A DNA stretch of 64,000 bases from Cellulosimicrobium sp. ES-005 (GCF_040448685.1 NZ_CP159290.1:4092001-4156000); one strand, 5' to 3'; positions 48,529-56,475 are shown, numbered from the stretch's first letter. The notes: generated by a model from the letters alone, not told the origin. A program made the numbers and translations.

Positions 48529-48801
48529 ATGGCTGGTGGCATGTGGGGCGCGAACGTCGAGGAGCTGCGTGGGCTCGGTCAGACGCTGCAGCAGAAGGCG
48601 GACGAGATCCGCACGACCATGCAGAACCTGAACTCGCAGATCCAGAGCGTGCCGTGGGAGGGCCCCGACGCCCAGCAGTTCAAGGGCAGCGACTGGCCGG
48701 CCGCGCAGACGCAGCTCAACAACGTCGCGCAGACGCTGACGGACGCGGGCCAGAAGGCCACGCAGAACGCGCAGCAGCAGGAGCAGGCTTCGAACAGCTG
48801 A
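48529..48801 (+). CDS. WXG100 family type VII secretion substrate
   Basis: Small helical-hairpin protein, 90 residues, of the ESAT-6/EsxA superfamily. The W-x-G turn is Trp43-Glu-Gly45 (VPWEGPDAQQF) between two amphipathic helices (NVEELRGLGQTLQQKADEIRTTMQ and AAQTQLNNVAQTLTDAGQKATQ). It is probably secreted by the ATPase encoded just before it. The ATG at 48529 has AAGGAGA 7 bases upstream. It is encoded alone, so a homodimer is likely, as for EsxA of Firmicutes. There is no Tyr in the whole protein, so the C-terminal Y-x-x-x-D/E export signal known from mycobacterial substrates is absent. The tail is Gln/Asn/Ser-rich. Confidence 0.93.
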   Translation: MAGGMWGANVEELRGLGQTLQQKADEIRTTMQNLNSQIQSVPWEGPDAQQFKGSDWPAAQTQLNNVAQTLTDAGQKATQNAQQQEQASNS

Positions 48802-48818
48802 TCCGCTGAGCTCCACGC

Positions 48819-48851
48819 AGGGCGCGGGACCCGGGACGGGTCCCGCGCCCT
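48819..48851 (+). terminator. Strong hairpin after the WXG100 gene
   Basis: A perfect 14-bp stem (48819-48832 with 48838-48851) and a 5-base loop, 18 bases past the WXG100 stop. No T-run. It could end transcription or stabilise the 3' end of the WXG100 message. Confidence 0.8.
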
Positions 48852-48980
48852 CCGTGTGCCCGGGGTCGGACGCGGCGCGCTGACGGGCGGCCGGGCGGTC
48901 TGTGGTCCGACGGTCTGCGAGACTGCTGGCGCGCCCCGCGCCGCCGGCGCGCGACGAGAGCGACCGAGAGGACCTGACGC

Positions 48981-49454
48981 ATGGCCGAGCTGCGCTACCC
49001 GAGCGACGACTTCCCCGCGCCCGTGGGGGTGCGGCTCGACGCGCCCGACCGCTGGGTCCCGCTGCCCCACGTCGCCCTGCCGCTCGCGCTCGGGCGCGAG
49101 GTCGAGGAGGGGGAGTTCAACCCGAACGTCATCGTCGTGGTCTCGCGCATCCGGGCCGAGCAGACGCTCGACGACGCGCACGCCGAGGTGCTGCGCAAGC
49201 TCAAGCCGCTGCCGCGGCTGCGTCAGCTCGACGGCGGCGACGTGGACGTGGACGGCCTGCCGGGGCGGTGGGTCGAGGCGTCCTTCAAGGGCGGCGGGGG
49301 AGCGGTGCTGGTGCAGTCGGTGCGGACGGTCGTCGTCCCGCGCGGGCCGGTGGCCGACCTCGTCCAGACGACGGGGACGTGCACGCTCCTCCAGCACCCG
49401 TGGGCCGCGGCGGAGATCCGCGCGATCCAGGAGAGCCTGCGCGTCGACCGCTGA
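48981..49454 (+). CDS. LpqN/LpqT-like domain protein
   Basis: A 157-residue protein with the fold signature of the actinobacterial LpqN/LpqT (DcrB/PsbP-like) group: an N-terminal YPSDDFPAPVGVRLDAPDRW strand pair, EEGEFNPNVIVVVSRI, a helix (TLDDAHAEVLRKLK), and a C-terminal strand-helix unit (WAAAEIRAIQESL). Unlike true LpqN it has no lipobox or leader, so it should be cytoplasmic or exported by another route. GAGAGGA precedes the ATG. Its place right after the WXG100 gene suggests a role as chaperone or co-substrate of the secretion module, but the hairpin at 48819 may separate them. Function unknown. Confidence 0.65.
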   Translation: MAELRYPSDDFPAPVGVRLDAPDRWVPLPHVALPLALGREVEEGEFNPNVIVVVSRIRAEQTLDDAHAEVLRKLKPLPRLRQLDGGDVDVDGLPGRWVEASFKGGGGAVLVQSVRTVVVPRGPVADLVQTTGTCTLLQHPWAAAEIRAIQESLRVDR

Positions 49455-49540
49455 CCCGGCGTTACATTCGCCCGGATCACAAGACGAGGTATCCACCAGG
49501 CGAGACCGGTGAGACCCTGGTCATGGAGGAGAGGGCCCGA

Positions 49541-49570
49541 GTGAGGCGACCCTCACCCCAGTCGTACAAT
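49541..49570 (+). promoter_or_regulatory. Promoter and palindrome upstream of the ferredoxin reductase gene
   Basis: TACAAT at 49565-49570 is a good -10 element. Where the -35 should be there is a perfect inverted repeat GTGAGG-CGAC-CCTCAC (49541-49556) instead of a TTGACA-like box. This pattern suggests a regulated promoter that needs an activator or is blocked by a repressor. A leader of about 95 bases would follow. Confidence 0.5.
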
Positions 49571-49671
49571 CGAGAGGTCTCCTGCGGCCGGTACCCACTC
49601 CGGTCGACGCGGAACGGCCCGTCGGCCGCGCGGGAGAGACCCCCGTCCTCGACCGGAAGGCGCACCGTCCT

Positions 49672-51084
49672 GTGAGCAGCATCCGTCCACTGCGCGTCGC
49701 GATCGTCGGCGCTGGTCCCGCCGGGATCTACGCCGCGGACATCCTGTCCAAGACCGACCTCGACGTGAGCATCGACCTGTTCGAGCGTCTGCCTGCGCCG
49801 TTCGGCCTCGTGCGCTACGGCGTCGCGCCGGACCACCCGCGCATCAAGCAGATCATCGTGGCGCTCCACAAGGTGCTGAGCCGCGGCGACATCCGCCTGC
49901 TCGCGAACGTGGACTACGGCGTCGACCTCAAGCTGGACGACCTGCGCCAGTACTACGACGCGGTGATCTTCTCCACGGGATCGATCCGCGACGCGGCCCT
50001 GCCGATCGAGGGCATCGACCTGCCGGGCTCGTACGGCGCGGCCGACTTCGTGTCCTGGTACGACGGCCACCCCGACGTCCCGCGCACGTGGCCGCTCGAG
50101 GCGCAGCAGGTCGCGGTCCTCGGGGCCGGCAACGTGGCGCTCGACGTCGCGCGCGTGCTCGCCAAGCACGCGGACGACCTGCTGCCGACCGAGGTCCCGC
50201 AGAACGTCTACGAGATCCTCAAGGCCTCGCCGGTCACGGACGTGCACGTCTTCGCCCGCCGCGGGCCGGCGCAGGCCAAGTTCTCGCCGCTCGAGCTGCG
50301 GGAGCTGGGCCACGTCCCCGACGTCGACGTCATCGTGTACCCGGAGGACTTCGAGTTCGACGAGGGGTCGATGGCGGCCATCAGCTCGTCCAACCAGACC
50401 AAGCAGGTCGTCAAGACCCTCACGGACTGGACGCTCAAGGACCCGAGCGAGAACACGGCGTCGCGCCGCCTGCACCTGCACTTCCTCCACGCGCCGGCGG
50501 CGGTCCTCGGCGACGGCAAGGTCGAGGCGCTGCGCACCGAGCGCACGCGGCTCAACGGCGACGGCACCGTCTCCGGCACGGGCGAGTTCCACGAGTGGCC
50601 CGTGCAGGCCGTGTACCGCGCGGTCGGCTACTTCGGGTCGCCGCTGCCGGAGATCCCGTTCGACGAGCTCAAGGGCGTCATCCCGAACTGCGAGGGCCGG
50701 GTCATCGACATCGACGGCGAGCACATCCCCGGCGTGTACGCGACGGGCTGGATCAAGCGCGGCCCCGTCGGCCTCATCGGCCACACCAAGTCGGACGCCT
50801 CCGAGACGATCCGCCACCTCGTCGAGGACGTCACCGGTGCGGGCGACGGCGGCGACGTCGCGGCCGCGGACCTCGCGGCGGGGCGCGTCGCCCCGCTCGG
50901 GGACCCCGAGGCCGTCGTGGAGTTCCTCCGCGAGCGCGGCGTCGACCACATCGAGTGGTCCGGCTGGGAGCTGCTCGACGCGTACGAGCGCTCCCTCGGC
51001 GAGCCGCACGGGCGCGAGCGCATCAAGGTCGTGCCGCGCGAGGACATGATCCGCGTGGCGCGCGGCGAGACACAGGTCGGCTGA
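49672..51084 (+). CDS. fprA: Ferredoxin-NADP(+) reductase, FprA type
   Basis: FAD enzyme of the adrenodoxin reductase family that moves electrons between NADPH and ferredoxin. The 470-residue protein starts with VAIVGAGPAGIYAA (FAD Rossmann site, residues 9-22), then LFERLPAPFGLVRYGVAPDHP (family signature), IFSTGSIRDAALPI, the NADP-binding VAVLGAGNVALDVARVL, and the C-terminal YATGWIKRGPVGLIGHTKSDA. The GTG start has GGAAGG 8 bases upstream. It stands alone between a palindromic promoter and a strong hairpin. No ferredoxin or P450 gene is nearby. Confidence 0.95.
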   Translation: MSSIRPLRVAIVGAGPAGIYAADILSKTDLDVSIDLFERLPAPFGLVRYGVAPDHPRIKQIIVALHKVLSRGDIRLLANVDYGVDLKLDDLRQYYDAVIFSTGSIRDAALPIEGIDLPGSYGAADFVSWYDGHPDVPRTWPLEAQQVAVLGAGNVALDVARVLAKHADDLLPTEVPQNVYEILKASPVTDVHVFARRGPAQAKFSPLELRELGHVPDVDVIVYPEDFEFDEGSMAAISSSNQTKQVVKTLTDWTLKDPSENTASRRLHLHFLHAPAAVLGDGKVEALRTERTRLNGDGTVSGTGEFHEWPVQAVYRAVGYFGSPLPEIPFDELKGVIPNCEGRVIDIDGEHIPGVYATGWIKRGPVGLIGHTKSDASETIRHLVEDVTGAGDGGDVAAADLAAGRVAPLGDPEAVVEFLRERGVDHIEWSGWELLDAYERSLGEPHGRERIKVVPREDMIRVARGETQVG

Positions 51085-51115
51085 CCCGGCGGTCGCGCCC
51101 GAGCACCTGAGCACG

Positions 51116-51148
51116 ACGGCGCCCCACCCGCTCCGGGTGGGGCGCCGT
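51116..51148 (+). terminator. Hairpin terminator after fprA
   Basis: A 14-bp perfect stem (51116-51129 with 51135-51148) with a 5-base loop GCTCC, 31 bases after the fprA stop. Confidence 0.8.
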
Positions 51149-51269
51149 CGTCGTCCCCGGGAACGGGACGGTCGCCTCGGGCGTTCATCAGGTGGGCGTC
51201 GACGGGGTCGGCGCCTGTCGGGTGCCCGGCGGACCTCGCGGGTGCCCGGGGCGCGGAAGGGAGCACAGC

Positions 51270-52154
51270 GTGGGGCGTCAGCACTTCAACGGTCTCAAGA
51301 CGGCCGGCCTGTTCGGCGTCATGTGGGCCATCGTCCTCGGCCTGTGGGCGCTGTTCGGCGCCAGGGCGAACCTGCTGTGGCTGTTCGTCGGCATCGGGCT
51401 CGTGACGACGTTCTACGGGTACTGGAACTCCGACAAGATCGCGATCCGCGCGATGCACGCGCGCCCCGTGAGCGAGCTCGAGCAGCCCGCGATGTACCGG
51501 ATCGTGCGCGAGCTCTCGACGGAGGCGCGCCAGCCGATGCCCCGCCTCTACGTCTCGCCGACGCAGGCGCCCAACGCGTTCGCGACGGGCCGCAACCCCA
51601 GGAACGCGGCCGTGTGCTGCACGGAGGGCATCCTGCGCCTCCTCGACGAGCGCGAGCTGCGTGGGGTGCTCGGGCACGAGCTCATGCACGTGTACAACCG
51701 CGACATCCTCACGTCGTCGGTCGCGGGCGCGCTGGCAGGCGTGATCACGTCGCTCGCGCAGTTCCTGCTGATCTTCGGCGGTGACCGCGACCGCGGCGGC
51801 AACCCGCTCGCGGCGATCGCGATGGTCGTCCTCGCGCCCGTCGCGGCGATGCTGATCCAGCTCGCCATCTCGCGCACGCGCGAGTACGACGCCGACGAGG
51901 ACGGCGCGAAGCTCACGGGCGACCCGCTCGCCCTCGCGTCCGCGCTGCGCAAGCTCGACGCGGGCACGCAGCGGGCCCCGCTCCCGCAGAACCGCGACCT
52001 CGTGGACGTCTCGCACCTCATGATCGCGAACCCGTTCCGCGGTGCGGGCGTCGCCAAGATGTTCGCGACCCACCCCCCGATGGCGGAGCGCATCAAGCGG
52101 CTCGAGACGATGGCCGGCCACGGCCCGGGCTACGGCGGCATCACCTACCACTGA
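51270..52154 (+). CDS. htpX: HtpX-type membrane zinc metalloprotease
   Basis: M48-family membrane protease for quality control of membrane proteins. The 294 residues have two N-terminal helices ([38 protein letters not shown]), the zinc motif HELMH at 136-140, two further helices (about 152-200), and the third-ligand region [17 protein letters not shown] with the conserved E-Y-x-A-D. The GTG at 51270 has AAGGGAG upstream and gives a normal HtpX N-terminus. The frame is open further upstream, but only over low-complexity sequence. Confidence 0.94.
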   Translation: MGRQHFNGLKTAGLFGVMWAIVLGLWALFGARANLLWLFVGIGLVTTFYGYWNSDKIAIRAMHARPVSELEQPAMYRIVRELSTEARQPMPRLYVSPTQAPNAFATGRNPRNAAVCCTEGILRLLDERELRGVLGHELMHVYNRDILTSSVAGALAGVITSLAQFLLIFGGDRDRGGNPLAAIAMVVLAPVAAMLIQLAISRTREYDADEDGAKLTGDPLALASALRKLDAGTQRAPLPQNRDLVDVSHLMIANPFRGAGVAKMFATHPPMAERIKRLETMAGHGPGYGGITYH

Positions 52155-52239
52155 CGGGCGCGGGGCGGCGTGCCGGGCGGGGCCACGGGCGCGGCAGACG
52201 CGCAGCGCCGACGCGCGGGGCAGGTGGCACGATGACCCC

Positions 52240-52629
52240 GTGCCCCGCCGCCGAACGCATCTCGCGCGCGACCTCGCCCTCGTGCTCCTCGCCGTCGGCG
52301 GGCCCACGCTCGTGCTGCGCCAACGGCACGGCCACGGGTGGATCGTCGACGACGTGGTCACCGCCGTGACGGTCTCGGGTCTCGCGTGCCTGTCCGCCGC
52401 GGTCGGTCTCGCGCTGACGCGGCGCGCGCCCGGCCCGGTCGCGCGCGAGACGGCGCTCTACGTCGTCGTGGGCGTCTTCACCGCCGTCGGGGCGGCCGTC
52501 GGCACGTGGCGCGTCCTCGACGACCAGGCGCTCGCCCAGGGCTGGGTCGGCCTGCTCGCCGCGTACGTCGCGGTCGCCCTCCACGTCGGGCTGGCGGTCA
52601 CGGCGCGGAGGCGCCGCCCGGCGCGCTGA
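52240..52629 (+). CDS. Small four-helix membrane protein
   Basis: A 129-residue hydrophobic protein I do not recognise. Four membrane helices are seen (ARDLALVLLAVGGPTLVL, VVTAVTVSGLACLSAAVGLAL, ETALYVVVGVFTAVGAAVGTW, WVGLLAAYVAVALHVGLAVTA), with a basic N-terminus and an Arg-rich C-terminus, which suggests both ends are cytoplasmic. The GTG start is 85 bases after htpX on the same strand, with AGGTGG 13 bases upstream. Its last 32 bases overlap the end of the HAD gene on the other strand, tail to tail. Confidence 0.6.
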   Translation: MPRRRTHLARDLALVLLAVGGPTLVLRQRHGHGWIVDDVVTAVTVSGLACLSAAVGLALTRRAPGPVARETALYVVVGVFTAVGAAVGTWRVLDDQALAQGWVGLLAAYVAVALHVGLAVTARRRRPAR

Positions 52630-53566
52630 CCCCGAGCGCGTCGAGGAGGACGGCGGCGACGCCGTCGTCGTCGTTCGCGGCGGTGCGGTCGGTCGCCGCG
52701 GCCAGGACGTCGGGGTGCGCGTTCGCGACGGCGAACGAGCGGCCCGCCCAGCGCAGCATGGGCAGGTCGTTGGGCATGTCCCCGAACGCCCAGACGTCGC
52801 GGGCGTCGACGCCGAGCCGGTCGCACCAGCGCGCGAGCGCGGCGTCCTTCGTCACGGCCGGGGCGAGCAGCTCGGCGAGGCCCGCCGCCCCGGAGTAGGC
52901 GAGGTGCGCCCGGTCGCCGACCGCGTCGCGCACGCGCGCGAAGAACGTCTCCTGCGCCGTCGTCTGCCCGTCCGCGACGACGACGGGCTGCGTCGCGGGG
53001 GCGTCCTCGACCGGCGCGCCGGGGTCCCGCGCGAGGATCTTGCCGACGGGCTGCCGGGGGCCGGTGCCGGGGGTGGCGCCGGGCGCGGCGAGCGTCGACT
53101 CGACCGCGGCGACGACGTCCGCGTCGTCGTCCGGGGTGGAGCGGAAGCCCGGGTCGAACGTCGGCCCGTCGACTCTCTCGAACGCGAGCGCGACGCCCGG
53201 CACGGCGGCGCGCAGGTCGGCGACGAGCGCGGCCGCCTCGTCCGGGGTGAAGCCGCACACGTCGAGCGGGCTCGCGGTGGCCAGGTCCCACACGGCCGCG
53301 CCGCCGAGGCAGATGACGTGCCCGTGCCCGCCGACGACGTCGGCGAGCTGGTCGAGCCAGCGCGGCGGGCGCGCCGTGACGAACACCACCTCCACCCCGG
53401 CGTCCTCGGCGGCGCGCAGCGCGGCGCGCGTGCGCTCCGAGACGGTCCCGTCGGACCGCAGGAGCGTGCCGTCGAGGTCCGTCGCGACGACGCGCGGGAG
53501 CGCGCTCGACGACGCGGCAGGGCGACCCGGTGCGACCGGGGGCGCGCCGCCGTCGCGCAGGGTCAC
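52598..53566 (-). CDS. HAD-superfamily phosphatase, Cof (IIB) type
   Basis: Predicted Mg-dependent phosphatase acting on a small phosphorylated metabolite, perhaps a sugar phosphate. The 322 residues contain motif I DLDGTLL (Asp30, Asp32 from this start), VFVTARPPRW (motif II Thr), a large cap domain (roughly 100-225), VTKDAALARWCDRLGV (motif III Lys) and FGDMPNDLPML (motif IV), then VANAHPDVLAAA. The start is uncertain: the GTG at 53566 lies 9 bases past the yajQ stop and has no good SD. A start nearer LPRVVATDLDG would also give a complete enzyme. Likely co-transcribed with yajQ. Confidence 0.85.
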   Translation of the reverse strand: MTLRDGGAPPVAPGRPAASSSALPRVVATDLDGTLLRSDGTVSERTRAALRAAEDAGVEVVFVTARPPRWLDQLADVVGGHGHVICLGGAAVWDLATASPLDVCGFTPDEAAALVADLRAAVPGVALAFERVDGPTFDPGFRSTPDDDADVVAAVESTLAAPGATPGTGPRQPVGKILARDPGAPVEDAPATQPVVVADGQTTAQETFFARVRDAVGDRAHLAYSGAAGLAELLAPAVTKDAALARWCDRLGVDARDVWAFGDMPNDLPMLRWAGRSFAVANAHPDVLAAATDRTAANDDDGVAAVLLDALGVSAPGGASAP

Positions 53567-53574
53567 GGCGAGCG

Positions 53575-54069
53575 CTACCGGTAGTTCGTGAACTGCAGCG
53601 CGACGTCGAGGTCGGCGCTCTTGAGCAGCGCGATGACGGCCTGCAGGTCGTCGCGCGACTTGCTCGTCACGCGGACCTCGTCGCCCGTGATCTGGGTCTT
53701 GACGGCTTTGGGCGCCTCGTCGCGGATGATCTTGGTGATCTTCTTCGCGTTCTCGCTCGACAGGCCCTCCTTGAGGGTCGCCGCGAGGCGGTACTCCTTG
53801 CCCGACGCCTTGGGCTCCTTGTCGCCCGTGTCGAGGGACTTGAGGGAGATGCCGCGCTTGATGAGCTTGGTCTCGAAGACGTCGAGGATGGCGAGCACGC
53901 GCTCGGCCGAGTTGGCGGTCATCACGATGCTCTCGCCGCTCCACGCGATCGACGCGCCGACGTTGCGGAAGTCGTAGCGCTGCGCGACCTCCTTGGCCGC
54001 CTGGTTCAGCGCGTTGTCGACCTCCTGGCGGTCGACCTTGCTCACGATGTCGAACGACGAGTCGGCCAT
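53575..54069 (-). CDS. yajQ: YajQ-family nucleotide-binding protein
   Basis: Two-domain alpha/beta protein of the YajQ family, whose members bind nucleotides (cyclic di-GMP in Xanthomonas) and nucleic acids. The 164-residue protein runs from [20 protein letters not shown] through [13 protein letters not shown] to the second half [20 protein letters not shown] and the conserved C-terminus ALQFTNYR. It has the usual length. AGAGGA lies 7 bases before the ATG. Its target here is unknown. Confidence 0.97.
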   Translation of the reverse strand: MADSSFDIVSKVDRQEVDNALNQAAKEVAQRYDFRNVGASIAWSGESIVMTANSAERVLAILDVFETKLIKRGISLKSLDTGDKEPKASGKEYRLAATLKEGLSSENAKKITKIIRDEAPKAVKTQITGDEVRVTSKSRDDLQAVIALLKSADLDVALQFTNYR

Positions 54070-54125
54070 GGGTGGTCCTCTCTCGGGCCGGAACGGGTGC
54101 TGGGTCCCACCGTAGTCGAGCGGGC

Positions 54126-55151
54126 TCAGGCTCGGGTCGCGAGACGCGTCGCGCGCGCCGCCCGCAGCCCGTCGACGGAGAGCACGACGAGCGCGGCCCA
54201 CACGAGCCCGAAGCCGGCCCACCGGGTCGGCGACATGGGCTCGTGGAACACGAGGAGGCCGACGAGGAACTGCAGCGCCGGGCCGAGGTACTGCAGGAGC
54301 CCGACGACGCTCAGCGGGAGCCGTCGCGCGGCGGCGCTGAAGAGGAGCAGCGGCAGGGCCGTGACGATCCCGGCGGACGCCAGCAGGAGCGCGTGGCCGG
54401 TCCCCTCGGCGCCGAACGTGCCGGCGCCCGTCGTGCCGAGCCAGACCAGGTACGCCAGGGCGACGGGGGTGAGCACGGCCGTCTCCACGGCGAGGCCCGG
54501 CAGCGCCTCGACCGTCCGGCCCACGCGGTTCTTCACGAGGCCGTAGAGGCCGAACGAGGCCGCGAGCGCGAGCGCGATCCACGGCAGCCCTCCCGAGCCG
54601 GTGCTGATGACGACCACGGCGGCGACGCCGATGCCGACGGCCGCCCACTGCGCCGGGCGCAGCCGCTCGCGCAGCACGGCGACGGCGAGCAGGACCGTGA
54701 CGAGCGGGTTGATGAAGTACCCGAGCGCGGCGTCGAGCACGTGGCCGCTGAGCACGCCGTACACGTAGACGGTCCAGTTGGTCACGATGAGGACGGCCGC
54801 GACGGCGAGCACGCCGAGCGTGCGCGGGGTGCGCAGCGCGGTGACGAACCCGCCGAGCTGGCGCGTCGCGGCGAGGAGCACGAGGCAGAAGAGCAGGCTC
54901 CACACGACCCGGTGCGCGATGATCTCGAGCGGCGCCGCCGGCTCCAGGAGCGGGAAGTACAGGGGCATCGCGCCCCAGAGGAAGAACGCGCCGGCACCGA
55001 GCAGGAGGCCCCAGCGGTCGGTCGGGGCGGGGGCGCCGCGCGGGGGGTCCGACGGCGCGGCCGGAGAGGGCGCGGACGGTGCGGCGGTGGGGGCGGGGCC
55101 GGGGGTCCCGGTGCCGGGGAGGTGGTCCGGCGCGGGGGAGGGGTGGGTCAC
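54126..55151 (-). CDS. rarD: RarD-type EamA-family permease
   Basis: Inner-membrane transporter of the drug/metabolite superfamily, named RarD in E. coli; substrate unknown. The protein has 341 residues. The first 45 are Pro/Ala-rich and not conserved, then about ten helices follow starting with [23 protein letters not shown], the RarD-specific opening. [39 protein letters not shown] and [21 protein letters not shown] are family landmarks. The GTG at 55151 has no clear SD; starts within the Pro-rich leader are possible. Faces the tRNA-Tyr promoter. Confidence 0.92.
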   Translation of the reverse strand: MTHPSPAPDHLPGTGTPGPAPTAAPSAPSPAAPSDPPRGAPAPTDRWGLLLGAGAFFLWGAMPLYFPLLEPAAPLEIIAHRVVWSLLFCLVLLAATRQLGGFVTALRTPRTLGVLAVAAVLIVTNWTVYVYGVLSGHVLDAALGYFINPLVTVLLAVAVLRERLRPAQWAAVGIGVAAVVVISTGSGGLPWIALALAASFGLYGLVKNRVGRTVEALPGLAVETAVLTPVALAYLVWLGTTGAGTFGAEGTGHALLLASAGIVTALPLLLFSAAARRLPLSVVGLLQYLGPALQFLVGLLVFHEPMSPTRWAGFGLVWAALVVLSVDGLRAARATRLATRA

Positions 55152-55186
55152 CGCACCACTCTACGGACGGGTGCCCACAGGCGGAT

Positions 55187-55216
55187 TTCGCACCTGGTCC
55201 GGTCGGGCTGTATCGT
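55187..55216 (+). promoter_or_regulatory. Promoter of tRNA-Tyr
   Basis: TTCGCA (55187-55192) and TATCGT (55211-55216) with an 18-base spacer. The predicted start near 55223 leaves about 60 bases of leader before the tRNA. Confidence 0.5.
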
Positions 55217-55281
55217 TGGCACGCCCGCACGGCAGGGGCTGCACCTGGTGCAGCCGCTCTCGGCGAGCGACAACTCCACAC

Positions 55282-55363
55282 GGCAGGTTGCCCGAGCGGC
55301 CAAAGGGATCTGACTGTAAATCAGACGGCTCAGCCTTCGGGGGTTCGAATCCCTCACCTGCCA
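55282..55363 (+). tRNA. tRNA-Tyr (anticodon GTA)
   Basis: The 7-bp acceptor stem GGCAGGT pairs with ACCTGCC. The anticodon loop ACTGTAAAT carries GTA, and the T-loop reads GGTTCGAATCC. A long variable arm (GGCTCAGCCTTCGG region) marks a class II tRNA, as expected for Tyr. The full CCA is not encoded (CC then G follows the discriminator A). Confidence 0.97.
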
Positions 55364-55478
55364 CCGGAACGGCGGGGCGTCACCTACGGGTGGCGCCCCG
55401 TCGTCGTCGTCCCGGACGGCGCGCGGCGCCGGTGGAGAGCGAGGCCGGAGGGCCCAGGAACGGCGGAACGGCGCCGAT

Positions 55479-55507
55479 TTCGTTCGACGCCGTGTTCCGT
55501 GTAGAGT
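55479..55507 (+). promoter_or_regulatory. Promoter of the tRNA-Thr/tRNA-Met/rpmG run
   Basis: TTCGTT (55479-55484) and TAGAGT (55502-55507) with a 17-base spacer, 10 bases before tRNA-Thr. Confidence 0.55.
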
Positions 55508-55517
55508 TTTCCGCGCT

Positions 55518-55590
55518 GCCCCGATAGCTCAGTCGGCAGAGCATCTCCATGGTAAGGAGAAGGTCAAGGGTTCGATTCCCTTTCGGGGCT
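55518..55590 (+). tRNA. tRNA-Thr (anticodon GGT)
   Basis: The acceptor stem GCCCCGA pairs with TCGGGGC. The D arm is TAGCTCAGTCGGCAGAGCA, the anticodon loop holds GGT in TCCATGGTAAGGA, and the T arm is GGTTCGATTCC. CCA is not encoded. Confidence 0.97.
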
Positions 55591-55595
55591 CTGTG

Positions 55596-55649
55596 GTGAC
55601 GCGGGGCCGTCTTGCTGGAATACTGCGAGACGGCCTCGCGTTCAGTCAC
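55596..55649 (+). other. Extended hairpin between tRNA-Thr and tRNA-Met
   Basis: GGCCGTCT (55605-55612) pairs perfectly with AGACGGCC (55628-55635). GCG/CGC and GTGAC/GTCAC extend the stem with a bulge. It may be an RNase processing hairpin or a leaky terminator between the two tRNAs. Confidence 0.6.
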
Positions 55650-55651
55650 GC

Positions 55652-55728
55652 GGCGGGGTAGCTCAGATGGTTAGAGCGCACGACTCATAATCGTGAGGTC
55701 GCGGGTTCGATCCCCGCCTCCGCTACCA
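55652..55728 (+). tRNA. tRNA-Met (anticodon CAT)
   Basis: The acceptor stem GGCGGGG pairs with CTCCGCT through two G-U wobbles. The anticodon loop CTCATAA has CAT, and the T arm is GGGTTCGATCCCC. CCA is encoded (55726-55728). The first pair is G-U and not the C-A mismatch of initiators, and the anticodon stem lacks three G-C pairs, so this is an elongator Met tRNA. An Ile-type (lysidine) CAT tRNA is less likely, from its place in the conserved Thr-Met-rpmG order. Confidence 0.93.
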
Positions 55729-55814
55729 CTTTCGACAACCTCGCACGGCGGCCGGCGTCGTGCGACCTGCACAGCACATGCGCCCTCCGGAGGCGCGAGA
55801 GGTGGCTCACTACC

Positions 55815-55985
55815 GTGGCAAGCAAGAGCGCTGACGTTCGCCCCAAGATCACGCTGGCCTGCGTGGACTGCAAGGAGCGCAACTACATCACGAAGAAGAA
55901 CCGTCGCAACGACCCGGACCGCCTGGAGCTCGCGAAGTTCTGCCCGCGCTGCGGCAAGCACACCGCGCACCGCGAGACCCGCTGA
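55815..55985 (+). CDS. rpmG: 50S ribosomal protein L33, zinc-binding form
   Basis: Ribosomal protein of 56 residues. It carries both Cys pairs, Cys16/Cys19 ([11 protein letters not shown]) and Cys43/Cys46 ([10 protein letters not shown]), so it is the zinc-binding (C+) form and not the zinc-free paralogue made under zinc limitation. The GTG start has GAGAGGTGG about 10 bases upstream. tRNA-Thr, tRNA-Met, rpmG, hadA, hadB is the same order as in Mycobacterium tuberculosis. Confidence 0.97.
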   Translation: MASKSADVRPKITLACVDCKERNYITKKNRRNDPDRLELAKFCPRCGKHTAHRETR

Positions 55986-56013
55986 GCCTCCGGCTCCGCG
56001 CCCGCGCACCGCA

Positions 56014-56475
56014 GTGAGCGTCAACCTGGCCTACGTCGGCCGCGAGTACCCCGCCAACGCGCCGTACTCGGTGGGACGCGAGAAGCTGCGCGAGTTCTCC
56101 GGCGCCGTCGGCGCCACCCACCCCGTGCACCACGACCTCGTGGCGGCGCGGGGTGCTGGCTATCCGGACCTCGTCGCACCTCCGACCTTCGCGGTCGTCG
56201 TCGCCCAGCGGGCGGAGGGGCAGCTCATCGAGGACCCGGAGGCGGGCATCGACTTCTCGCGCGTCGTCCACGCGGACGAGCGCTTCACGCACCACCGGCC
56301 GATCGTCGCGGGCGACGAGCTCGTGACCGTGCTGCACGTGGACTCGATCGTCGAGCGAGCCGGCCTCGCCATGGTCACCACGCGCTGCGAGATCGCCGCG
56401 CTCCTGCCCGACGGCGGTACCGAGCCGGTCTCGACCGTCACCTCCACCCTCGCCGTCCGCGGGGAGGGCGCATGA
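56014..56475 (+). CDS. MaoC-like dehydratase N-terminal-type subunit (HadA-like)
   Basis: Half-hotdog protein of 153 residues matching HadA/HadC of mycobacterial fatty-acid synthase II, the substrate-binding subunit of a (3R)-hydroxyacyl-ACP dehydratase. It has the opening YVGREYPANAPYSVGREKLREFS, then HPVHHDLVAARGAGYPDLVAPPTF, and the hotdog helix region ADERFTHHRPIVAGDEL. The catalytic D-x-x-x-x-H of the partner is absent, as expected. The GTG start lies 28 bases after rpmG. Coupled to the next gene by ATGA. Mycolic acids are not expected in Micrococcales, so the substrate here is open. Confidence 0.85.
   Translation: MSVNLAYVGREYPANAPYSVGREKLREFSGAVGATHPVHHDLVAARGAGYPDLVAPPTFAVVVAQRAEGQLIEDPEAGIDFSRVVHADERFTHHRPIVAGDELVTVLHVDSIVERAGLAMVTTRCEIAALLPDGGTEPVSTVTSTLAVRGEGA

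Noticed and set aside
42949-48816. A 5.9-kb open frame on the minus strand opposite the FtsK gene
   Set aside because: Arg-rich low-complexity translation with no recognisable motif. The plus strand encodes three ATPase domains with Walker motifs.
52598-52629. Tail-to-tail overlap as a sign that the small membrane gene is false
   Set aside because: A 32-base convergent overlap is common in compact genomes, and the four-helix pattern with an SD-like AGGTGG upstream supports a real gene, though with moderate confidence.
55652-55728. CAT tRNA as the initiator tRNA
   Set aside because: It has a paired first acceptor position (G-U) and an anticodon stem without the three consecutive G-C pairs of initiators.
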